Assembly (NCBI GenBank): GCA_902805475.1
Contig: CADCSX010000023.1
Span: 2,232,001 to 2,296,000 of the forward strand
DNA length: 64,000 nt
Direction of reading: 5' to 3'
Origin: Entonaema liquescens
Lineage: Eukaryota; Ascomycota; Sordariomycetes; Xylariales; Xylariaceae
The notes below the pieces were generated by a model. It had not been told where the DNA came from, made no database searches, and saw only the letters and a program-made list of their open reading frames with translations. The position numbers were made by a program, and so were the translations under genes. How positions within the stretch are numbered: position 1 is the stretch's first letter; each line of letters starts with the position of its first letter. This document shows positions 54,550 through 64,000 of this stretch, piece after piece.

Positions 54550-55617
54550 TCTTAGGACGGATAGATACTTGAGGTCCAGATAGGATAGGTGACTCGATAT
54601 AGGTGTCCAAATAATAGGTATGAAGAACCTATGGAGATAGGTTGGGTGTTGGGGTCTAGAATTCGGTTAATATTAATATCTTTTGGTATGTTTATGAGTT
54701 TATGAAAAGCTTTTTATTGAACATTAGGTAGACTTAAGCATACCTTCCTCGAAAGGCAACACGTCATGAGGTTTATTAAGAGTGCTCACAATTGCACGGC
54801 GCTAGCTGTTGTTCATGACAACCAAGGTGGCCAGCTGTATTCTGCCCTTGTTCTATTGAAACAACTGGAAGTTCCAACTGCAACTGGACTCCCGTGACTC
54901 AAGCTGCCTTAAAAAGAAGCCAAATTATTGGTTTGAACAATCCTAGTTTCTATGGTCGAGAGCAAACTACCATGACCAAGAGGTCGGTGGCGTTGACCCT
55001 GTTCTTCAACTCAGCACACTCGATACCCTTAGCTGGCAAAGGTAGTATCAGTCACTTCGCTTTTGATAAGTGGACAAGTTTCAAACCATGGCATCTATGT
55101 AATTAGGCTGGTGGGATCGTCTTGATAGCATGGCTAACTGATTACCGCAATATAAAAAGTATTCTTGTTATCCGAATTCAGTCCAATCGCAGAGCTTTAA
55201 CGCGGCTAAATATAAAATTATGAGGCTGAAAAGTTGAAGGTGGATAGTCGAGGTGTGGCTTGAGACTAAGATCTATGAAATTTCAGGATGGGGTCCCCCC
55301 CAAGCCAATCAGAAGTTGTGCAACAGTCAGTTTGTCATCCGTAAGCGGATAATCGCATACAAAGCTCCCGTCCTAAAGCGCTAGTTGCGTCATTGCCACT
55401 GATTGATAATCCACGGTTACTTTTATCGGCGCAATTCGGCAAACGTCTAATCTACAATTAATCGCGCCTCCAATTTCACCTAATATTTTTGGTAGTGTTT
55501 ATCTTATATTTAAATATATCAAACTAAAGATTCTCAACCGCAAGTAATTATACCCACGTATATTAAAAAGTAATTGACTCCAAAGGCGATCGATATATCT
55601 AAGAGGGCAAGGTGATC
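54550..55617. other. Divergent intergenic region HIT finger / NFU1
   Basis: 1.07 kb between divergent genes, both promoters. AT-rich around 55440-55560. No gene seen. Confidence 0.5.
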
Positions 55618-56775
55618 ATGCCTTCGAATCGAGTCTTCCGGCCGGCGGCGACTCTACTATCCGCAGCTACAAGGAGAACCCGACCCGCAACTTGCGGCCG
55701 ACTATACGAAGCAGCGCGGCATGCGCATACCAGTTCACAGGCGTTGGGAGTAGCTGCAAAGTCAAGACCGGCACTGCAAACAACCTCAAGATTACGGACG
55801 GTGGCTCCTCGCGGGGTGCGAAGTATTTTCATCCAGACCGAGACGACGCCGAACGCGGATGCGCTGAAGTTTCTGCCAAATCACAGAGTGGTACCTCCGG
55901 AGGTCCCTACACCTTTCATCGAGTATTTAAATCCGCGGAGTACGATTGCGCCGCCGTACCCGTCGCCGCTTGCTGCGCAGTTAATGAGCATCGACGGGGT
56001 GACGTCCGTTTTCTACGGTCCCGATTTCATTACCGTGACAAAGTCGCCCGATGCCAACTGGGTACATATTCGCCCGGAAATATTCAGCTTGATCACTGAG
56101 GCTATAACGTCGGGACAGGAAATAGTCACGGTGAGCAACAAGGAGGGTGGAGAACAAGGCCAGGAGGCTGCCGAGGAGGACAGTTTGAGCTACAATGAAA
56201 ACGATAGTGAGGTAGTAGGCATGATCAAAGAATTACTTGAGACTCGGATACGACCTGCTATCCAGGAAGATGGTGGTGATATTGAGTTCCGTGGTTTTGA
56301 GGATGGGTACGTCAGTTTAAAGCTCAGGGGAGCCTGTCGGACTTGCGATTCGAGCACGGTCACTTTAAAAAATGGTATTGAGGGAATGTTAATGCATTAT
56401 GTGAGTACAGCCTTCTTCTGAAGCACCTTCCAACCTTTTCGCAGCCCGCGTACTTTGCGTTTTCTCAAGATGAAGCGTCATTGGGATGTGCAGATTGAGC
56501 AAGCTGCTCGGATTGGTGAACAATCCAAAACCCAATCATCTAAATCTACGAGGCCCCCTTTCAGCCGTTATTAGAACCTTACGCCTATGATGTAAACAAT
56601 GCTAACTATAGGACAGATCGAGGAAGTCAAGGGTGTACATCAAGTAATGGACCAAGAGGAAGAGATCGCGATGAAGGAATTCGCAAAGTTCGAAGAGAAG
56701 CTTCGAGCACAAAAGGGGCCAGATGCAGCACCGACTACACCTGGCAAGGATTCATTGGACTCCGTTCCTGGATAA
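55618..56775 (+). CDS. NFU1: Mitochondrial iron-sulfur scaffold NFU1
   Basis: Late-acting Fe-S cluster carrier in the matrix, supplying 4Fe-4S enzymes such as lipoate synthase and complex II. Exons 55618-56400 and 56617-56775 (intron GTGAGT ... GACAG, branch GCTAAC), 313 residues. The N-terminus MPSNRVFRPAATLLSAATRR is an Arg/Ala-rich targeting signal. The Nfu N-terminal domain includes RSIFIQTETTPNADALKFLP and SIDGVTSVFYGPDFITVTK. The C-terminal NifU domain has GACRTCDSSTVTLKNGIE, the CxxC cluster-binding motif, and after splicing IEEVKGVHQVMDQEEE. A charged tail with KFEEKLRAQKGP ends the protein. The first in-frame ATG is 55618; an upstream GTG at 55612 is not used. Confidence 0.96.
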
Positions 56776-58731
56776 GCCAAAGTCATGTGCTTCATCCGAT
56801 GTATGGTTAGAGCGTCGTCCCAACGTCATCTAGACAAAATTGAGAATACCCTGGTGTTATTTTTGCACGGATGCAACTTCGGTCTCCAACTCAGATAGGT
56901 TTTTGCGACAATCTCGTATCTTCAGCAGAGTTTGCACATTGGGTCTGGCACCGTCAACATCGTCAGCAGACTGCACGAAGGCTAATGCGGTCGCCGGCCT
57001 ATCGCCCTTTTTTGCCATCTTTACGTCGCGAATTAGGGTTTAGGTTTTCATTAGGAACCCTATCCGGCACGTATCGCTGGATCGTTGGGTCAATATTGGC
57101 TTTTCACGATCGTTGGTAATAGGCCGCCGTGCTGTTTAATGCATACACGGCCAAAATGCTCCAGGGTCGACCTCTGATCTATTCTGCCTTTCGAGCCGCA
57201 TCTTCGCTCATATCCCGGCGCTAGTGATTAGGGTAGCTTCGTTCGGTCCCTCGTAAGTTTTTCTCCCATGAGGCAAAAAGGGGTGACACTACCGGAAGGC
57301 AATAGATGCATATTGGACCGTGGCGGGTAGCGATTCGCACCTGTGTGGCAATGGGGGCGAGGTATGGCTGGGGTCGCGTGGGTAACGTGCAGCTCAAGTG
57401 CGGCCGCGCACGAAATCTTCCCCGCCAGTCCATGGGCCATGTACCTACCTCTAGGGGTATCCAGTAATGCACTGCACGATGGGGGCCGGTCGTCTTCGAT
57501 GTTAGTTAGCTTGGTAGACTATGGGTTGCAGCACGTCCTACCCCGCAAAAAGTCTATCAAAAGGTACGTCAAGATGCATGGAATACCATGGGTCGTCTCT
57601 TAGAAACGTACGGGTCTGATCTTGTAGGGCTTCCTATCTCGAGAGACTTATTACCACCTACCTTACCTAATGAGTTACTTTGGAGTCTAACAGTCTAAAG
57701 TTAGCGGGCGTATCGGGAATCTGGATCGCTTTAGATTCCCTTCGTGTAGATTTATCCACTATGCGTATATGTCATGTTTACACTTCACTTACGACATCGA
57801 TGCTTCATGCGCCGAGATACACATATGGTGACTAGGATACCCTCTTAAAGATAGTAGCATTTAGGAGCATCGAACGATACTTCATGATTCCATAGAAAAG
57901 TGTACGCACGCTTTCGAGTCACGGGGTCATATGTGAGACAAAGAGAGCATGTAGTGTTCCAAGATACCCGGGTATATGTATTACGCATATACTGAGTCTA
58001 GATGTTGTGTAAGGTCGGCAAGGCAATTCTCTCCGCGTAAAGTAAGATGCCAGTCCCTCTCTCATGTAGCTTGGCCGGTTAGCGAATTCAATGTGGTGTC
58101 TGTAAAATCATTGTTAATGGGCCGTGTAATCATCCCCGGGTGGTACCGTGTTGCTGATTATGAAATTGATGACAGGTCACAACAAAAGCTTTTTGATAAT
58201 ATTAGAAAAGACAGCTTCTCGCTAGTTTAAGCACCCCTAGCGGCTGGGGTTTTTCAGGTGGTTGTAGCCATCGGCCGGGAATATGCGTTGCGATGACCAT
58301 TAGCCAACAAGCAAACACCCCGTATAGGCGAGACCTAGAAATAAAGTCTCTTTGGGTTACGTTATAGTTAACTAGATTCTAGCAAACAAATGTAAGTTTA
58401 TACTAATAATTAGTTAATCATAATAATCAACTGCTACTTTTCCCGTACGCCTAGTAGAATATGTTGACTAAGCTTCGTGTAGGTTCTTAGACTTCGACAT
58501 GTTCTTTTCTATAGCCGTTCGGACCTTGCAAGAACAGCTGCCCGTTCATGGATTGGGTTAGTAAATAAGAACTGAAAATCCGGGGTAAAGCCCCTGGGGG
58601 TACCTATATGTGCGACGCCTTTGGGTACGGGTTTTTGGCGAAGCTTGCGCCACCTCCAAGGTTCGTGCAAACTAACGGTGTGATGACATCTTATATAGGT
58701 CGCTAGGGCCAAATAGTGGTATGTGTTGAAT

Positions 58732-58779
58732 TTGATATTGAGATTGATATTAGGCTTGATTCTGGGCTTGATACTGAGC
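58732..58779. repeat. 12-bp tandem repeat, four units
   Basis: Units TTGATATTGAGA, TTGATATTAGGC, TTGATTCTGGGC and TTGATACTGAGC; variation is mostly at positions 6-12. Confidence 0.75.
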
Positions 58780-59950
58780 TCGAATATCCAGCACGATTTT
58801 ACTTGTGTAGGTGCCATATCGAATATTGTATTTGATCTGAATTCATCGTGTGAGAGTTCTTGGAAGAGTACCAACTTCTGATTTAGGCTGAGGCTTGCAG
58901 GAAGAAATTCTCGAGGGAAATATAAAGGGCCGTGACCCCCTCCCACCATCCCCCGGCTCAGGTCGCTTAGGGCATGCAGGAAACTGTGATGTCCGTTATG
59001 CGCAAGAGGTTGGGAATACAAACAGTTAAATTTTTCAAGTTTTCAAGTTTCCTTGTGTTCAAGTTATGCGGAGGGAGTGATAAAAACTTGGTCTGTAATT
59101 AGGGTTGAAGTATGTAATGCGACTCTGAATTTATTTGCTCCATATTGACCTTTTCTTGGAGCACACGACACTATCGTACTAGTCTATCGAAGTTTCTGTA
59201 AGTCGGATCGCCGAAAGAGGGTGCGGGAATCGTTCGTTACATCTGTTGGACATTGCGAGGAATGGCCCGTTACCCCTCCCCTGTCGTCTCACGATCGGTT
59301 AGCTTCAGGAGAGGTTCTACTCACACCTCCACAATGCTTCCATTATCGTACCCATCTAGTGCTGGTTCTGTTGCTATATTCGTATGAAGACCGTAAACGA
59401 TGAGAAACCCACGCTTCACCTCGCTTCCAAATCCAATCGAGTCTCAACGAGCTTTCTGATCTTCAAAGAGTCAAAGCTAGGTAGTATTAACCCCGGAGTC
59501 TAATGCTATGTAAGGTAACAACAGTTTGACGTGCAGTGCATGCATCAATCAGATATGCAGGAAGGCTGGTTCAACTTTCGTCGGGGTGCCATCCCCCCTA
59601 GATGTGTGTGGTGAAAATGGAAGCTGGCCCAGTCCGGTTAAGACGGCTGCATCTAACTTGGAATAGAAGACTTGACTCGCAGGTCTCGAGCTTTCGCGTC
59701 CATGCATGGCTTCTGGTACATGTACTCGGTCAGGGGAGGGGATTGAGTGTTGCACTGAATGAGAAGGCCCTATTCGCCGCACCGGGCGAGTTTCTGTCAA
59801 GAGATCTTCAACGGTGGGCCAAGTCGTTAAAAAATGACGTCCCAATCCTTGACTTTTGATTGGAGTGGCTTATGCACTCCTTTACGGAACAGTGCCTTCG
59901 GTGTGTATATAGCCTAGCAATAGTCTTGGAAGAAACGCTAGAACAGTCAT

Positions 59951-59985
59951 AACTGAACTGAACTGAGTTGAGTTGAGTTGAGTTG
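59951..59985. repeat. Pentanucleotide repeats AACTG then AGTTG
   Basis: Three AACTG copies run into four AGTTG copies, close to but not exactly an inverted repeat. Confidence 0.75.
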
Positions 59986-60895
59986 CCATACGTAAGGTCT
60001 CGATTTATTGCACAACCGCTGTTCTTGTCATCCGATATGGCCATCTAACAAAGAAGACATGTTTCGAAAGCCGGAAGTTAAAAAAGAAATCTTGGAAGAC
60101 CAATATTTTATGCATGCTCTCAAACATGGTGGCTAAGCGCCATCCTATGTCACAAATATACTCTTTAAGCTTCCCACGGGCGAGTATAAATGACAACTTA
60201 AATGACAACTCGTCTTAAGTTGGACGAGTATCTATATCAGCCTGCAGTATAAGAGCTCAACGGAAATGTGGATGTGCATCTCACTGGCAGGCTGGATTTG
60301 ATATTGGAGAAGATTTCTTGTGAAGGACGACGAACATATTAGATCAATATCTTACTGGTTGTTCTTCTCTACTCCCCGGAATAACAAGGATCATGAGCAA
60401 ACCAGAGCTTGGATCGTTGCAGGACTCGGACCAATAAGAGTCTCTTGCTTAACCTCTCTTTTATATGTTCGATAGGTCAAGATCAATCTTCCCCACACTC
60501 TTCATATGTCCCAAGTTAGAAGTTAGAACCAAGATGATTGAATTTTCGGGATCGTTGACCGAATAAACTTCACGGATGGACCGGATTACGATTGCATTGT
60601 ACATAACGAAAGCGTATAAACGGAAAAAATCTCGTGTGTTGGTAGGATACTGTGTACGAGGTATGGTGTATAAGCGGCTCGGGCCAAGCCTGATGATCAT
60701 CCTTTGTCCACTAAATTAATAAAATCCCATCTGTAGGACCCGCTCGTCCCCAGACACCAAATTCCTACGCCGACCTTTCCTCGATTTGGTAAGTTCAAGT
60801 GGGTCTCTTTGCTTTGTTACTTCAGTGTCTTGGCAACCTCTGGATTTCTCCTTACAATCTCAGAATAGGAAGTTACCTCCTACTTACCTTATAAG

Positions 60896-60965
60896 GTACC
60901 TTATACCTTATACCTTATACCTTATGTACCTAGCTTTGCACTTAGCACTTAGCACTTAGCACCTA
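60896..60965. repeat. Two heptanucleotide repeats
   Basis: TTATACC-type copies (60896-60925) followed by CTTAGCA-type copies (about 60939-60965). Confidence 0.75.
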
Positions 60966-62970
60966 GCATACCTAGAACCATACCTGTATGTAAGAAAATT
61001 AATTTCTAAAGGCCGCACAACCTAGTAAAATTTAACATATCCTTTTTATCTTCGAGACCCTTTTTAAACACACGAACCACATACGGGATACGGGAACAAG
61101 CTCATAGACAAGCAAGCTTGCATCGCCAATCTCCATCTCATCCTATCCCTATCCCTATCCGGCCCATCCACTTTCTCGAATAAAATCCACTCCTCTTACT
61201 GCACCTACACCTCCTTCATGCTAAGTTACTACCTTACCAACTACCTACATACGTGCATACATACCCTACATACCTACTTACATGTAATCTGCCTGCGCAC
61301 TGCGCACAGCATCGTCAGTTCATGATCAATGTAGCCACCTTTTTCCTACCTGATCATACCTGACCACGTCTATCCCCTTCTCACTATCTAATCTATTGGA
61401 TCCCCAGATGCCCCTCTCACTCTACTTGACACTTAAGCTTTTGTGTCCGATTTAATTCTCTCGTCTTGTCTCGTTTTGTCATTTCAGGTTTATATCCTCT
61501 TTCGGCCTATCTTCGCATATCTCTCAAGTTAGGCCACTACGAGGTGTACCTACTCTTTTATGATTTGCAGGGGCCTCAGTTACTGCTAAGACAACTCCCC
61601 CATCCCCCCAAGCCCAAGCCTCTAAAGACTGGTGTCTCTCCCGGGATTTAGTGGAGGGGAATTACCGCTACCAGGTATGTACATACATATGTATCATCCC
61701 TGTTCGCTGTTACCAGCCTAACTTTAAAACCCAGCTTCCGTTCCCCACTAGCCACTTTCCCTCATACTTTCCCTCACGCGAGGGTCTCGTGTCGCAACGT
61801 TCAACTGCTGGCACGGGTCCTGAATTTGTACTGCTAAACCAATCAGTTACTCGTACGAATTACTTACTTACCTGTACCATACCTAAAGAACCTACCTAAA
61901 CTACTTCCCTTCCCCGCTCTTCAATTTCAATACCCTCCAACACCCTCCTACGCCTTCGTCCGTCCATCTGCAATTGCCGGTCTTCGACAATTACGGCGAC
62001 AAATTCACAACTCTACGGACCCTTTTGCGTGTCTTCGCCCAGCAACGACCTCTGTGCAAAAATACTCGCCATCACAGATTTTCGCAAGCTAACCATGCGC
62101 TGTTGCGAATAGCTCCGTCGCAAAGCAGTCGAGGCAGTACGCATACACACCTACGAAGTGACAAATTCGCCCTCGTAACGAAATCTTGTTTTAGATTGCC
62201 CTCCCAACACGGCGCTTCTACCTACCGCGAAGACAAAATTCTTGACAAGAAGTCGGTTTGAAGTGCATCCGCGACGTAAACTTCTCCGTCCTGTCCATCC
62301 TATCAACTCAATTTAGAAATCGAGAAGGGTCTTTCTGGTGGCGTTTTTGGATTTCGGGACTGGCGATCAATACCGTTACTTTACTTCGGTCGACCATTCT
62401 TTTTTTTTCTTGAGATTGCGTTGCCTGCCGGCTTTTCATTTTCTCAATAGACACGGATTCTTCGATACCCTATGAATAGATCTAATATTTTTCCTTGACA
62501 CCGGTAAGCCTAAATTTTCTTATTTACGTGATATTCTCCTAGCTAGATAAGTTGTTGCTCGAGGTACTATTTGCTTTGCGCCGGCGTTGTGTGGTTCATT
62601 ATATATAAGGGGCGTGTGGGGATGGATTCGCCGAGCGCTGGCGCTCAAGATGGGAAACGCCAATCATACCTCCTTCATCTTGACTTAAATCTTCTGCAGT
62701 ATTTGCTTTTGGCGGGGTGGTCTTCTCATTTCGTTTCATTTTCATCTCAGTTCTGGTTATATGGTACCGTAGCACGACTAACAAACCGTGTAGGTCTACA
62801 CATTTACTGTTGTCATAGACACGCGAACACCACCTCAGAAACTGTCTGTAAATTCTGGGTGTTATTTTTTATTTACCATATTGAAGTCTTGGTCGGTTCT
62901 TGTCTTGGTGTTTCACTGTTTTTTTTTTACTTTCGGCGATTATTAAGCCGAAACCCATCATCTACAGACC

Positions 62971-64000
62971 ATGAGCTCCAGCAATATCAAGCCTAGTACC
63001 GTAACTAAGGCCGGCCAGAGCGTATACCCTGGAGTTGCGCCAAACAACCAGTCCATTCTGCTTGAAAAGCTGAACGTTCGAAGATCTACACCAGACTCTG
63101 AAGCCTTGGCAAGTTCGGACGACGAACCTGACCCGCATCGACAAGAAGCGCATCGACCGCAAGTACAGCCCCAGAAACCTGTACGTCGCGCTTCTTGGCT
63201 GAATGATACATCACAAGGTACATTGCCTCATCCAAGGAAAGGTTCATTTGCAAGCAGTTCCATGTCACCAACAGCTTCACACCCCAGCACCCCATCGGCC
63301 GAATCAGGTGCAACCGCTTGGGGTTCTCACACTACTTCTTCGGCAGCGATGGGTAGAGGACATCAAGGACCGCCGTCTTTCCCGTGGGGAACAGGCATTT
63401 GGAATACGGAGCGTAAGGAGCCGCCTTCTCGATTGACTGAAGTCCTCCCTTCGCCGACGTCTACTGTCCCCAGCGGTGCTGGTTTCTTTGGCGAAGACAG
63501 TTCGTTGGCACAGACCTCTCCCACTCCACGGGAGCAGAATCCTAATCCACAAATCCCGTTCGCTATCCCCTTGCACCCAACCCCGAAGACATACCGCTCC
63601 CAGTCATACTCGGTGGGGCAGCTAGACCCGGATGCGACAACACCGACAATGCCTACGTCCTCGGTGCTATCAGGAAGACCGCGTGCTGCACTTGGACATC
63701 CTGGATTGCAGCACAGACCTTCCCGCCCGAGTATGCTGAGTGAGATGTCTAGTGAAGGTGCGATGTTAGGTAAAGTGAAGGAAGTCGAGGACGACGATGA
63801 TGAGAGTGCCAGCGACTCGGCGCAGACGTCTCATCAGCAGCAAAGCGCCGAGGCGAAGACAATAGAGATGCTCACTCGCGAAAATGCTATGTTGAGGCAG
63901 CAGCAACAACAGCAGCAATATCACAACTCCCGACTCCGACCTCGTGCGTCAACTGCTGCTACGTACGGGCTAGGTAACGGATATGGTGTCCGCGGACCCG
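62971..64000 (+). CDS. PSP1-domain type protein, N-terminal part (runs off edge)
   Basis: Frame open from ATG 62971 to the window end (343 codons, no stop). The start ATG follows a pyrimidine-rich leader and a CTACAG. The N-terminus (MSSSNIKPSTVTKAGQSVYPGV) is Ser/Thr-rich, then SILLEKLNVRRSTPDSEALA, QKPVRRASWLND, FPWGTGIWNTERKEPPSRLTEVLPS and IPFAIPLHPTPKTYRSQSYS, blocks I recall from fungal PSP1-domain proteins (suppressors of DNA polymerase defects in yeast). A poly-Gln/acidic stretch (VEDDDDESASDS, then Q-rich) and a helical TIEMLTRENAMLRQQ lead on. The catalytic-like PSP1 C-terminal domain would lie beyond the edge, so the name rests on memory of N-terminal blocks. Confidence 0.7.
   Translation, partial: MSSSNIKPSTVTKAGQSVYPGVAPNNQSILLEKLNVRRSTPDSEALASSDDEPDPHRQEAHRPQVQPQKPVRRASWLNDTSQGTLPHPRKGSFASSSMSPTASHPSTPSAESGATAWGSHTTSSAAMGRGHQGPPSFPWGTGIWNTERKEPPSRLTEVLPSPTSTVPSGAGFFGEDSSLAQTSPTPREQNPNPQIPFAIPLHPTPKTYRSQSYSVGQLDPDATTPTMPTSSVLSGRPRAALGHPGLQHRPSRPSMLSEMSSEGAMLGKVKEVEDDDDESASDSAQTSHQQQSAEAKTIEMLTRENAMLRQQQQQQQYHNSRLRPRASTAATYGLGNGYGVRGP

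Larger units (their letters stand above)
56776..62970. other. Gene-poor 6.2 kb: NFU1 3' flank to PSP1-like leader
   Basis: No supportable coding gene. The longest closed frame is 170 codons on the minus strand (58509-59021) with no family match. Short repeats are frequent: a 12-bp unit at 58732-58779, pentamers at 59951-59985, 7-bp units at 60896-60965 and a 6-bp unit at 61142-61160. The last 1.5 kb is pyrimidine-rich and probably a long promoter/leader of the PSP1-like gene, possibly with a leader intron (GTAAGC near 62502). Confidence 0.5.

Noticed and set aside
57034..57050. Telomere-like TTAGGG text
   Set aside because: Only one and a half units, no array.
57221..57603. Opposed frames of about 85 codons
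   Set aside because: Overlap on opposite strands, no family match.
58509..59021. 170-codon orphan frame
   Set aside because: No recognisable domain and built partly on a 12-bp repeat; likely chance.

Overview
The window is nuclear DNA of a filamentous ascomycete, probably a Sordariomycete. Genes are intron-poor with short GT..AG introns, TACTAAC/GCTAAC-like branch sites, a mix of C-ending and plain codon usage, and long AT-richer spacers. Recognisable orthologues are fungal types: MCH1, SEY1, YME2/RNA12, CENP-C/Mif2, Emi1, Thr4, OPT and NACHT-STAND. The class is inferred from overall protein similarity as I recall it, not from a search.

Layout: 1-6.2 kb has RPS8 and an unrecognised conserved-looking gene (both minus), then an AT-rich spacer. 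6.2-19 kb has MCH1, a small secreted protein, threonine synthase (minus), an oligopeptide transporter (6 exons) and a dienelactone hydrolase (6 exons). 20.8-22.7 kb has a cytosolic HSP70 behind heat-shock elements. 23.3-32 kb has Emi1, YME2 (with an upstream ORF touching its start), CENP-C and RNase H2A, the last two divergent around two MluI boxes. 32-41.8 kb has SEY1, UTP7, TSR1 and a urease accessory UreG; SEY1, UTP7 and UreG contain apparent single-base losses in G runs. 42.5 kb has an intron-bearing tRNA-Asp. 46-55 kb is an accessory-looking stretch: a disordered protein, a NACHT/ankyrin STAND receptor, a broken DUF4470 gene and a HIT zinc-finger gene. 55.6 kb has mitochondrial NFU1. A gene-poor stretch of about 6 kb rich in short tandem repeats leads to the 5' part of a PSP1-like gene running off the right edge.

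Themes: ribosome/snoRNP biogenesis (RPS8, UTP7, TSR1, HIT-finger protein) and mitochondrial function (YME2, NFU1, Emi1) recur but are not operonic. UTP7/TSR1 and CENP-C/RNase H2A are two divergent pairs whose shared promoters carry motifs fitting their roles. I did not find a clearly novel multi-gene system. The best leads are the STAND receptor beside a decayed DUF4470 gene, the cluster of frameshifts, and the promoter/uORF signals.
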